This document shows positions 55,101-63,609 of a stretch of 64,000 bases of DNA, piece by piece. Source of the DNA: an uncultured Clostridia bacterium (GTDB taxonomy: Bacteria; Bacillota; Clostridia; TANB77; CAG-508). The notes under the pieces are model-generated. The model ran no database searches, had not been told where the DNA came from, and worked only from the letters and a program-made list of their open reading frames with translations. The DNA lies in assembly GCA_947631915.1 (NCBI GenBank), contig CANRNC010000007.1, positions 1 to 64,000 on the forward strand, in the 5' to 3' direction. The position numbers and the translations under genes are program-made. The stretch's first letter is position 1, and every line of letters begins with the position of its first letter.

Positions 55101-55630
55101 TTATTTTGTATTTCTAAATAATAATCTTTTCCAAATAAATTCTTAAACCACAATGCTGTTTCTTCTGCTTTTTCTATATTATCTTCTAATATATATTGAT
55201 TAACTTCTCCAGCTAAACATGCACTTAATGCTATAATGCCTTCATGATATTTTTCTAGTAATTCCTTATCTATTCTAGGTTTGTAATAATACCCTTCTAC
55301 GAAACTAAGTGATACCATTTTACTTAAATTTTTATAACCTTGATTATTTTTTGCAAGTAGTATTAAATGATTATAGGTATTATCTATTCCTGGTTCTTTA
55401 TTAAATCTACTTCTTTTAGCAACATAACATTCACATCCAATAATAGGTTTTATTCCTTCCTTTTTGCATGCTTTATAAAAGTCAATTACCCCATACATAA
55501 CACCATGGTCTGTAATGGCCATTGCCTTCATTCCCAGTTCTTTAGCTCTAACAGGTAAGTCTTTTATTCTATTAGCTCCATCTAGTAAACTAAATTCACT
55601 ATGGATATGTAAGTGCACAAATTCTGACAT
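52160..55630 (-). CDS. dnaE: DNA polymerase III subunit alpha
   Basis: PHP domain [70 protein letters not shown]. Confidence 0.97.
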   Translation of the reverse strand: [1156 protein letters not shown]

Positions 55631-55699
55631 TTCTATCTCCTTAAAATTTATGTCTATATTTTATACTACATTCGAAATAAAATCAAGTTAGATTAATTA

Positions 55700-55755
55700 A
55701 AGGAGACATAGATAAATAACAAAATTATTGTTGTTACTTATCTATGTCTCCTCTA
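55700..55755. terminator. Long hairpin
   Basis: aggagacatagataaataac...gttacttatctatgtctcct. Confidence 0.55.
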
Positions 55756-55782
55756 ATTTCATTGTAGTTTAGTATGTATTTC

Positions 55783-55932
55783 TTATATAGATTGTAAAAC
55801 TTGTACAAAATTATAAATTAGTAAAGTATTGATAATTGAAAAAGTCATAAAAACAATTATCGCTAGTGATAATATTTTGTTTTCCTTCATTCTTCTCCAT
55901 AATTTTACATTAAAATCAAATAATCTCTTCAT
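55783..55932 (-). CDS. Small 49-aa single-TM protein
   Basis: Manual translation MKRLFDFNVKLWRRMKENKILSLAIIVFMTFSIINTLLIYNFVQVLQSI stop; GGGAGAG upstream; not in ORF track. Confidence 0.5.
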   Translation of the reverse strand: MKRLFDFNVKLWRRMKENKILSLAIIVFMTFSIINTLLIYNFVQVLQSI

Positions 55933-56019
55933 ATATAACACTCTCCCTTGTTTATATATATGAAGAGATATCTGATTTTATTCATAATTTTATATAAAAC
56001 TTTTATTTTTTACTCATAT

Positions 56020-59000
56020 TTAAAATATATTTTTTAACATAAATCTATTGTTATCATACTTTTGAGTTGTGCTTTTTTCAAATAATTTATTTAGAGCTAA
56101 TAATCTATTCTTTGGTCTTAAACCTGTTGTTTGTTTCGTCCACATAGCATATAAATTTAAGTTATGACTTGGCATGCTTAAACCTTCTCCCGAATTCATA
56201 ACTCCGTAATCTCCTACTGGACTAGTGGCCCATTGAACAAACACATATCCATCAGTTCTCAATGGTATTTTATCCGAAATATTACTATGTTCCATATATT
56301 GCACTTTTTGAGTTTCCGGCATATTGGTAACAACTGCTTCTGTATTTTTATCATATTCTATTAAATAATACCTTTTTTCATATTGTGCTTGTAATTTTAC
56401 ATCTGATAAATGCATATTTACCTGATATGATTCACCAACCATACTTATATCAGCATTTCCAGAAATAACTTTCCATTCTACAAATACATATCCTGTAGGG
56501 GCTATAGGGTCTTCTATCATTTCAGAAGAATAAGTACTTGTTGAGACTGTCATTTGAGTCTGTGAACTACGCCATGTTCCTCCATTTGGGTCTATAATTA
56601 AACTTAAACTCTTTGCCTTCCATATTGCATATAATTCCAAATCTGTTTGTGCAGTATATGTACTTCCCGGAGTATACTGTGCTGTTGTTGCTTGTTTATT
56701 GGTTGACCAACCTAAAAATTCATATCCTTCACGTGTAGGTTTTTGCATTGATATCGTTGCATTCGTTCCTTTAAGTATTTGTGCACTTTGTGGTTCTCCT
56801 TGTCCTCCGTTTGCGTCATAATATATATTATAAAAAGATAATGATTCCATCCATACTGCATATAATGTTACTGAACTATTTTCCTGATACACTTGATTTG
56901 GATAATAATCAATCTGTTTAGCTTCTACAGAAGTACTCCATCCCGCAAAATTGCTATTTGCTTTTGTAGGTTTAATTGATGTTATACGTATGTTTTCTCC
57001 GTATTTTTTAGTTTGACTTGCTGGAGTAGGAGATCCTCCAGATGCATTATATGTTATTGTATAAGTAGATTGTTTCCATACTGCATATAGCGTTATACTT
57101 GTTCTATCTGTGTATTTTTCACCACTCCTATACTGTACTTCACTTTCTGATGCAGAATTAGATGTTGACCATCCAACAAATTCGTATCCTTCTCTAGTTG
57201 GTTTGTTATTTGTTATAGTTGCATCTTTATTCTTTTCTAGTATTTGGGTTTCAGGTGTATTTGTTCCTCCATTTGCATCATATACTATTGAATATTTACC
57301 AGCTTCCCAAACAGCATATAATGTTAAATCTGCATTTTCTGTATACCATGATCCCGGTGCATAATTTTTATCTGGTGCTAGTGCATTTGGATCTCTAGAC
57401 CAACCTACAAATTCATATCCTTCCCTCGATGGTTTTGCATTTTGTATTTGATAGTATAATCCATATGTTTTTCTACAATTTGATTCATCTTGTAATGGGC
57501 TTGGTAATTCACCACCATTTGCATCGTAAGTAATTCTATATGTAATTGCACTCCATATAGCATATAGTTTTAAGTCCGTTTTTCCCGAATATTGTGAACC
57601 TGGAGTATATTCTACTTTTCCATTTGGTCTAGTTGACCATCCCTGAAAAACAGATCCAATTAATACAGGAGTACCTTGTAATGTTATTGTTGCATTTACC
57701 GCCTTTTCCTGACTTGCAACAGGGCTTCCTCCCATAGAATTATATGTGATTTTTACTGTCACATCTGCCCAAACTGCATATAGAGTTAAATTTGCATCTT
57801 GATTATATATATCTCCTCCAACATATTCTGGTGTAGTGGCTGATGGATTTGTAGACCATCCTAAAAATACACTATCTGCTTTTGTTGGCTTTGTACTTGA
57901 TATTATATAATCGATACCAGATATTTTAGTTTGTATATTAGGAGTTGGTCCTCCTGTTCCTCCATTTGTATAATATAATACTGTATATTGGTTTGCATAT
58001 ACTGCATACAAATCCAATGTTTTGCCTGGTTCACAGTATATCGTATCCCCCATTTTTACATCTACAACTGTTGCATTAGGTTTTGTTGCCCATCCTATAA
58101 AAGTTTTACCTGTTACATTAGGATTGTCTGAAATAACCTGCAATTTTCCAATATTTGTATTTATTATTTCAGGATTTCCTTTTGTCCAATATCCTCCATT
58201 TGGATAATATCTTACACTAAAAGTCTTGGCCTCATCTAGATTTATATATGATGACGCTTTTACTAACCTGTATCTTATTCTTCCAACTGCTGAATAATAT
58301 GCTTTTAATATTTTATTTCTAGTATTCGAATCTGCTGTCTTTTCATATATATACCCTTCTATTGTCGCTGTATTTTGGTTTTCTATTGCTTCTACCTCGC
58401 ATTCATAATCTGCATATTCATTATGTTTGTAATAATAAAAATAATCATTTGAATCTTCTGGAGCATATCTAAATCTTTCAAAATCCACAGAAGGATATCC
58501 TATAATGTCTTGTATAACTCCACTTTCTATTTCTTTTATTAATTCATCACAAGTTATTTTATGATAATATCCATATGAATTAAGTCCTGTAGTATGATCA
58601 TTTACATATTCTATAAATTCTATCGATTTTGGATTATTATATTTTTGATTTGTAGAACTATTTACTACTACATAATTATTATATCTTGTAGCTCCAACTG
58701 GTATATCTTTTAAAAATGCTGTTATTGATACATTATTTAATATTTTCTCCCAATCTTCTCCTGTTAATTGTGGCATTTCATATGTCTCTGAAACAGCTCC
58801 TTCATAATTATAAATTGCTTTATTTAAATTTTGGGTTATTGAATCTTTCATTACATTCATTTTTTCATTCATAAACAAAGAAGTTTCATCTTCTGGATCA
58901 TTGTCTGAATTTATATATAAAGCATTCATATCAGCAATACTTAATGTTCCTATAACTTGATTATACAATTTTGTAAATTTTGCTGCTTCATAATAATACA

Positions 59001-59748
59001 TCATTGCTTCTGTTGTACTTTTAGGTTGATCTAATAACATTCCATCTGTGTTTGAAATAGCTTGATTTTCGTAAATAGTTTCTTCGCATATATCATATCC
59101 CTTATATTTTACCCAAGATTTCTGGCCTCCAGATTTAGTTCCTGGATCAAGCACTTTCGCTATTGTACCTCTCTCTTCATCCGGTGTCAAAACATATGAA
59201 AATTCATCTGATATCTCTACATCCTCTGGTACTACTAAATATCCTGATGCTGAAACTGTTTTTCCGTTATACACTCCATAAATAGATACATAATTATCTA
59301 ATGAATATGCTATTGTTATATTGGTACTACCTCTAGTATATGTTTTTGTATAATATACATAAGGCTTAAGTTCCCTTCCTGTCCCAGTATCTTTTTGTGC
59401 ATATATATAATACCCATCATATAATCCAAATACAATTGCTGGCACATATGTTTCCATCGTATCAGTTGATGCACTTGACATTCCTAGATTCGTTGCTAAA
59501 CTTGTTGTAAATGTTGAAATTACTGCCTCTAAATCTCTTATTTCCTCACCAACTACTGATGACGCGTCACTATTTATTGTATTTAATTCAAATGCAGACA
59601 TAGTATCAAAAGTAGAACTTAATAATGCTGTATCATATTTTGTTTTCAATAATAATGTATCTATTTGTAAACCTGTATATTGTGACATTATTAGTGCTAA
59701 TGGTAACATTACTATTAAAAATATTACTATCATATGTTGTAACTTCAT
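56020..59748 (-). CDS. Giant InlB B-repeat (Listeria-Bacteroides repeat) protein with N-terminal pilin-like TM
   Basis: 1242 aa; MKLQHMIVIFLIVMLPLALIMSQYTGLQID N-terminus; about 9 repeats of type YDANGG...PTREGYEFVGWS...LYAVW. Confidence 0.8.
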   Translation of the reverse strand: MKLQHMIVIFLIVMLPLALIMSQYTGLQIDTLLLKTKYDTALLSSTFDTMSAFELNTINSDASSVVGEEIRDLEAVISTFTTSLATNLGMSSASTDTMETYVPAIVFGLYDGYYIYAQKDTGTGRELKPYVYYTKTYTRGSTNITIAYSLDNYVSIYGVYNGKTVSASGYLVVPEDVEISDEFSYVLTPDEERGTIAKVLDPGTKSGGQKSWVKYKGYDICEETIYENQAISNTDGMLLDQPKSTTEAMMYYYEAAKFTKLYNQVIGTLSIADMNALYINSDNDPEDETSLFMNEKMNVMKDSITQNLNKAIYNYEGAVSETYEMPQLTGEDWEKILNNVSITAFLKDIPVGATRYNNYVVVNSSTNQKYNNPKSIEFIEYVNDHTTGLNSYGYYHKITCDELIKEIESGVIQDIIGYPSVDFERFRYAPEDSNDYFYYYKHNEYADYECEVEAIENQNTATIEGYIYEKTADSNTRNKILKAYYSAVGRIRYRLVKASSYINLDEAKTFSVRYYPNGGYWTKGNPEIINTNIGKLQVISDNPNVTGKTFIGWATKPNATVVDVKMGDTIYCEPGKTLDLYAVYANQYTVLYYTNGGTGGPTPNIQTKISGIDYIISSTKPTKADSVFLGWSTNPSATTPEYVGGDIYNQDANLTLYAVWADVTVKITYNSMGGSPVASQEKAVNATITLQGTPVLIGSVFQGWSTRPNGKVEYTPGSQYSGKTDLKLYAIWSAITYRITYDANGGELPSPLQDESNCRKTYGLYYQIQNAKPSREGYEFVGWSRDPNALAPDKNYAPGSWYTENADLTLYAVWEAGKYSIVYDANGGTNTPETQILEKNKDATITNNKPTREGYEFVGWSTSNSASESEVQYRSGEKYTDRTSITLYAVWKQSTYTITYNASGGSPTPASQTKKYGENIRITSIKPTKANSNFAGWSTSVEAKQIDYYPNQVYQENSSVTLYAVWMESLSFYNIYYDANGGQGEPQSAQILKGTNATISMQKPTREGYEFLGWSTNKQATTAQYTPGSTYTAQTDLELYAIWKAKSLSLIIDPNGGTWRSSQTQMTVSTSTYSSEMIEDPIAPTGYVFVEWKVISGNADISMVGESYQVNMHLSDVKLQAQYEKRYYLIEYDKNTEAVVTNMPETQKVQYMEHSNISDKIPLRTDGYVFVQWATSPVGDYGVMNSGEGLSMPSHNLNLYAMWTKQTTGLRPKNRLLALNKLFEKSTTQKYDNNRFMLKNIF
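56140..58225 (-). repeat. InlB-type B-repeat array within the giant surface protein
   Basis: Repeated motif (Y)YDANGG..P..GY.F.GW(S/A)T.P.A......Y....L.LYA(V/I)W, about 9 divergent units. Confidence 0.75.
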
Positions 59749-60013
59749 TTTTTTCTTCCTTTCTTAATCTTAAGTTTTACTTATAAATTTTCTACAGTTT
59801 TATAGATATACATTATTTTGTATATCTTACAAATTTTGTATATTTAGATGCTATTGACTTTATCTATTGTCTCACTATATATGTTATCATTAATTAAACT
59901 TAAAATCAATAAATTATTACTTTTTTCATAATTTTTCCACATTATTTGACATATTAAGTTGTTGTTTGCAGAGGCACGTTGCATGTGCTCATTTAATTCA
60001 ATAATACTATAAA

Positions 60014-60036
60014 AAGGGCACATGCAATGTGCCCCT
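60014..60036. repeat. Hairpin 'agggcacatgcaatgtgcccct'
   Basis: Inverted repeat, related to 12843..12865. Confidence 0.6.
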
Positions 60037-60078
60037 ACAGACTTAAAAATTATTTAATAATAACATAAACAATAATTT

Positions 60079-61866
60079 TTAATTTAATTTATCTAATATT
60101 TTTTCTGCTAATTGTCTATTTATCCCTTTTACTTCTGTTAGTTCTTCTACTTTTGCACTTTTTATATTGTCTATTGTTCCAAATTTCTGTAATAGTGCTT
60201 GTTTCTTTTTGTCTCCTATTCCTTCTATATCATCTAATCTTGATTTTGTCACCGCTTCTTCTCTTAATTTTCTATGGTATTCTATTGCAGTGTTGTGTAC
60301 TGCATCTTGAAATGCAGTTATTGTATTAAATAATTTCTCTGATATCTCTATTTCTTTTCTGTCTTCTCTAATTAACGCTCTAGTTTGGTGTTTATCATTC
60401 TTTACCATACCATATACTGGAATATCTAAATTATATTTACTAACTGCCGTTTTTATAGCTTTAATTTGTGTTATACCACCATCTGCTAGAATCAAATCTG
60501 GTAACTGTCCAAAACCTCCATTAGGATTATCTATTGAATGTTTTAACCTTCTTGTAACAACTTCCTCCATACATCTTGGATCATCTTGTGAAAATACTGT
60601 CTTTATCCTAAATCTTCTAGATAAATTCTTATTTATTTTTCCATCTTTCATTACACACATTCCTGCTACCATAAAAGTTCCTGAAATGTGTGATATATCA
60701 AAACTTTCTATCTTTCTTGGTAATTTATCTAAATTTAATTTTTCTTTTAATTCATTTAATATATCATATTTGTCTTGTTCTTTATTATTTAAAGTTATAA
60801 GAGCATTTTGTTCAGCCATTTCTATAAATCTTAACTTTTCCCCTTTTTGTGGAGATCTCAATTCTACTTTTCTTTCTGCTATATTTGTTAGCCATTGCTC
60901 AATGCTTGTCTTATCTTCTATTTCTTCTCTGAGCATTATTTTGGAAGGTATATTTATATTATTAATATAATATTGTTTTATAAAACCTGACAAAATTTCC
61001 TTATCTTCCATATCATTTAAATTATCAAAAAAATAATGTTCTCTTCCTATCATTTTACTTCCACGAACGAAAAATACTTCTATACATACTCTAAAATCAT
61101 TTTTGGCAATACCAATAACATCAATATCATTAATATTTGTATTCGATACTTTTTGTCTTTGAGAAATATTCTCTATCGCTTGTATTCTGTCTCTTATTTC
61201 AGCAGCTAACTCATAATTCTGTGCAATAGCAGAATCATTCATTTCTTCTTTTAACTTCTTTATAACTTTATCTATCTTACCTTCTAATAGCATTTCTATT
61301 TGATGAATTTGCTCCATATACTCTTCTCTTGAAACGTTATTCACGCAAGGTCCTAAACATCTTCCTATATGATAGTTTAAGCATACTCTTTTATTTGACT
61401 TAAAATTTTTACATTGTCTAATTTTAAACTTTTCTCTTATAAAATTTACCATTTCCTTTGCACTACCTGGATTCGCATATGGTCCAAAGTATTTTGAGCC
61501 ATCATTTACTATTCTTCTTGTGATAAATACATTTGGATATTCCGATTTTACATCTATTTTTATATAAGGATATGTTTTGTCATCTTTTAAAAGCACATTG
61601 AATTTAGGCCTATTCTTTTTTATTAGATTACATTCTAATATTAAAGCCTCAGCCTCATTTTCTACTACAATATATTCAAAATGGTCTACTAGTGAGACCA
61701 TTTTTTCTATTCTTGTAGTTTTATTATTTTTTCTAAAATATTGCCTAACCCTATTTCTCAACGATATCGCTTTTCCAACATATATAATATTGTCATCCTT
61801 GTCGTGCATTATATATACACCCGGTTTCGCAGGCAATTTTTTTAATTCTTCCTCTATATCAAACAA
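60079..61866 (-). CDS. uvrC: Excinuclease ABC subunit C
   Basis: LPAKPGVYIMHDKDDNIIYVGKAISLRNRVRQYF; SFDISHISGTFMVAGMCVMKDGK. Confidence 0.96.
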   Translation of the reverse strand: MFDIEEELKKLPAKPGVYIMHDKDDNIIYVGKAISLRNRVRQYFRKNNKTTRIEKMVSLVDHFEYIVVENEAEALILECNLIKKNRPKFNVLLKDDKTYPYIKIDVKSEYPNVFITRRIVNDGSKYFGPYANPGSAKEMVNFIREKFKIRQCKNFKSNKRVCLNYHIGRCLGPCVNNVSREEYMEQIHQIEMLLEGKIDKVIKKLKEEMNDSAIAQNYELAAEIRDRIQAIENISQRQKVSNTNINDIDVIGIAKNDFRVCIEVFFVRGSKMIGREHYFFDNLNDMEDKEILSGFIKQYYINNINIPSKIMLREEIEDKTSIEQWLTNIAERKVELRSPQKGEKLRFIEMAEQNALITLNNKEQDKYDILNELKEKLNLDKLPRKIESFDISHISGTFMVAGMCVMKDGKINKNLSRRFRIKTVFSQDDPRCMEEVVTRRLKHSIDNPNGGFGQLPDLILADGGITQIKAIKTAVSKYNLDIPVYGMVKNDKHQTRALIREDRKEIEISEKLFNTITAFQDAVHNTAIEYHRKLREEAVTKSRLDDIEGIGDKKKQALLQKFGTIDNIKSAKVEELTEVKGINRQLAEKILDKLN

Positions 61867-61869
61867 TTT

Positions 61870-62388
61870 TTACTCCTCTATATATGCTATATATGGTAAG
61901 TTTCTATAATTATTATCTACATCAAAGCCATAGCCTATAATAAATTTATCTGGGACTACGAATCCAACATAATCAAGCGGTACTTGAAATTCGCGTCTAC
62001 TTACTTTATCTGCAAGAGTACATACTTTTAAGCTTGCTGGTTTCTTACTACTTAAATAATCTATTAAATATTTCATACTTCTTCCACTATCTACTATGTC
62101 TTCTAATATTAACACGTCTTTGCCTTCTATTGGCTCTCTTAAGTCTTCAAGTAATTTTATTTCTCCTGTACTTTCAGTACCTTCATAACTTGAAATTGTT
62201 AAAAATTCATATTTTAATTTTGTTTTCATTTTTAATGTTAAATCAACTGTAAAAAATACGCCTCCTCGCATCACACATACAACTGTTACTTCTTTTCCTT
62301 CATATTCTTTATCAAGTTGTTCTGCTAATTCATATAGTCTTTTCTGTATCTCCTCTTCACTTATTAATACTTTGATTTTTTCTTCCAT
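61870..62388 (-). CDS. hpt: Hypoxanthine phosphoribosyltransferase
   Basis: VTVVCVMRGGVFFTVDL; DVLILEDIVDSGRSMKYLI; VPDKFIIGYGFDVDNNYRNLPYI. Confidence 0.94.
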   Translation of the reverse strand: MEEKIKVLISEEEIQKRLYELAEQLDKEYEGKEVTVVCVMRGGVFFTVDLTLKMKTKLKYEFLTISSYEGTESTGEIKLLEDLREPIEGKDVLILEDIVDSGRSMKYLIDYLSSKKPASLKVCTLADKVSRREFQVPLDYVGFVVPDKFIIGYGFDVDNNYRNLPYIAYIEE

Positions 62389-62564
62389 ATATAAAACATT
62401 CTCCTTATTATAATTAAGAATCTATATGTCAATTATACGCTAATTGCACTATTTTTTCAACTATTTTACTAAAAAATGTAACATCCAAACTTATATGAAT
62501 AATTTGCATCTTTTTGCATAAAATACTATTTATATAAATTATTTGAATTTTTAGGAGGTTACAT

Positions 62565-62852
62565 ATGATTTATACAAAATATGTAAAAGAAAATAAAAAC
62601 TCTAATGAAAAAAATATTAATGTTAATTTAGAATTAATCCAATCAATATTTAAAACTCAATCTGAATTATTAAGTGCAAATAATAATTATGAGTATGCTG
62701 AAGGTGATATGATAGATTATTATTCTTATCATATAAAAGCTACTAAATCAAAATTAGATTATTTAATGAAAAATGCGAAATCACGTGGTATTATAATTGA
62801 TAGAACAAAACAAATAGAGTTAAAATCTGATGAGAATTATCAAGTTAGCTAG
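62565..62852 (+). CDS. DUF2508 (YaaL-like) family protein
   Basis: YEYAEGDMIDYYSYHIKATKSKLDYLMKNAKSRGI; next to bofA as in yaaL-bofA. Confidence 0.7.
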   Translation: MIYTKYVKENKNSNEKNINVNLELIQSIFKTQSELLSANNNYEYAEGDMIDYYSYHIKATKSKLDYLMKNAKSRGIIIDRTKQIELKSDENYQVS

Positions 62853-62944
62853 TATTTGTCCTCCAGCATAACTGGAGGTTTTTCTTTATTTAATATTATA
62901 AGAAGTTCTAAAAGTCCAACCTGTCTCATATTTATTATCATGAG

Positions 62945-63214
62945 GTGATTAGCTTGGATTTTTATACAATACTTGGATTCTTGACTGGAATATGTATTTT
63001 ATTCATTCTATGTAGAATATTTATAGTGCCATTAAAATTTATGTTAAAACTTTTAGCTAACTCATTGATTGGCGCCATTATACTATTACTTATTAACTTT
63101 ATTGGTAGCTATTTTAGTTTTCATATAGGTTTGAATTTTATTACTATTCTATTTGTAAGTATATTGGGAATACCTGGAGCGATTTTATTAGTAATAATTC
63201 AGCTTCTGTTATAA
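62945..63214 (+). CDS. bofA: BofA-family pro-sigma-K processing inhibitor
   Basis: 89 aa integral membrane protein; KFMLKLLANSLIGAIILLLINFIGSYFSFHIGLNFITILFVSILGIPGAILLVIIQLLL. Confidence 0.85.
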   Translation: MISLDFYTILGFLTGICILFILCRIFIVPLKFMLKLLANSLIGAIILLLINFIGSYFSFHIGLNFITILFVSILGIPGAILLVIIQLLL

Positions 63215-63449
63215 ATCTATTTCTACTAATATGATGTCTTCTCCTATACATTTTATTTGTTTCCACGGAATTACTATTTCATTATTATTAATAAATAAAT
63301 TAATTTTATTGGAACTCCCTGGTACAATTATAGATGTAATTACTCCGCTTTCTAGATCTGCTGTAACATCTTGAACATACCCGAAGTCTCTTTCCATCTT
63401 TTATATTAATAACCTCTTTGTGCTTAAAGTCTAATCCCTTTCCATTCAT
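63209..63449 (-). CDS. YlmC/YmxH-like PRC-barrel sporulation protein, encoded across a putative +1 frameshift at CGG (63381..63383)
   Basis: ATG at 63449 with RBS aaagga: MNGKGLDFKHKEVINIKDGKRL then CGG; skipping C63383 gives GYVQDVTADLESGVITSIIVPGSSNKINLFINNNEIVIPWKQIKCIGEDIILVEIDL, the canonical family layout. Confidence 0.88.
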
Positions 63450-63609
63450 ATATTTTTTCCTTTCAAAATAAATTTCTCTTGTTATTATATGTATGCATTT
63501 TATTAAATAATAAGACTATTTTTTAGTTTTATATTTTATAAAGTACAATTAAAAGGGCACATTACAATTAAGTAAACTATGCCCTCTATTCTTATTCAAA
63601 GATGTATAA

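Noticed and set aside
4444-63383. The six frame breaks as random sequencing or assembly errors
   Set aside because: Not fully excludable without reads. However, random indels would not always be a C placed on the codon boundary before GGN, nor coincide with the only in-frame CGGs in native genes.
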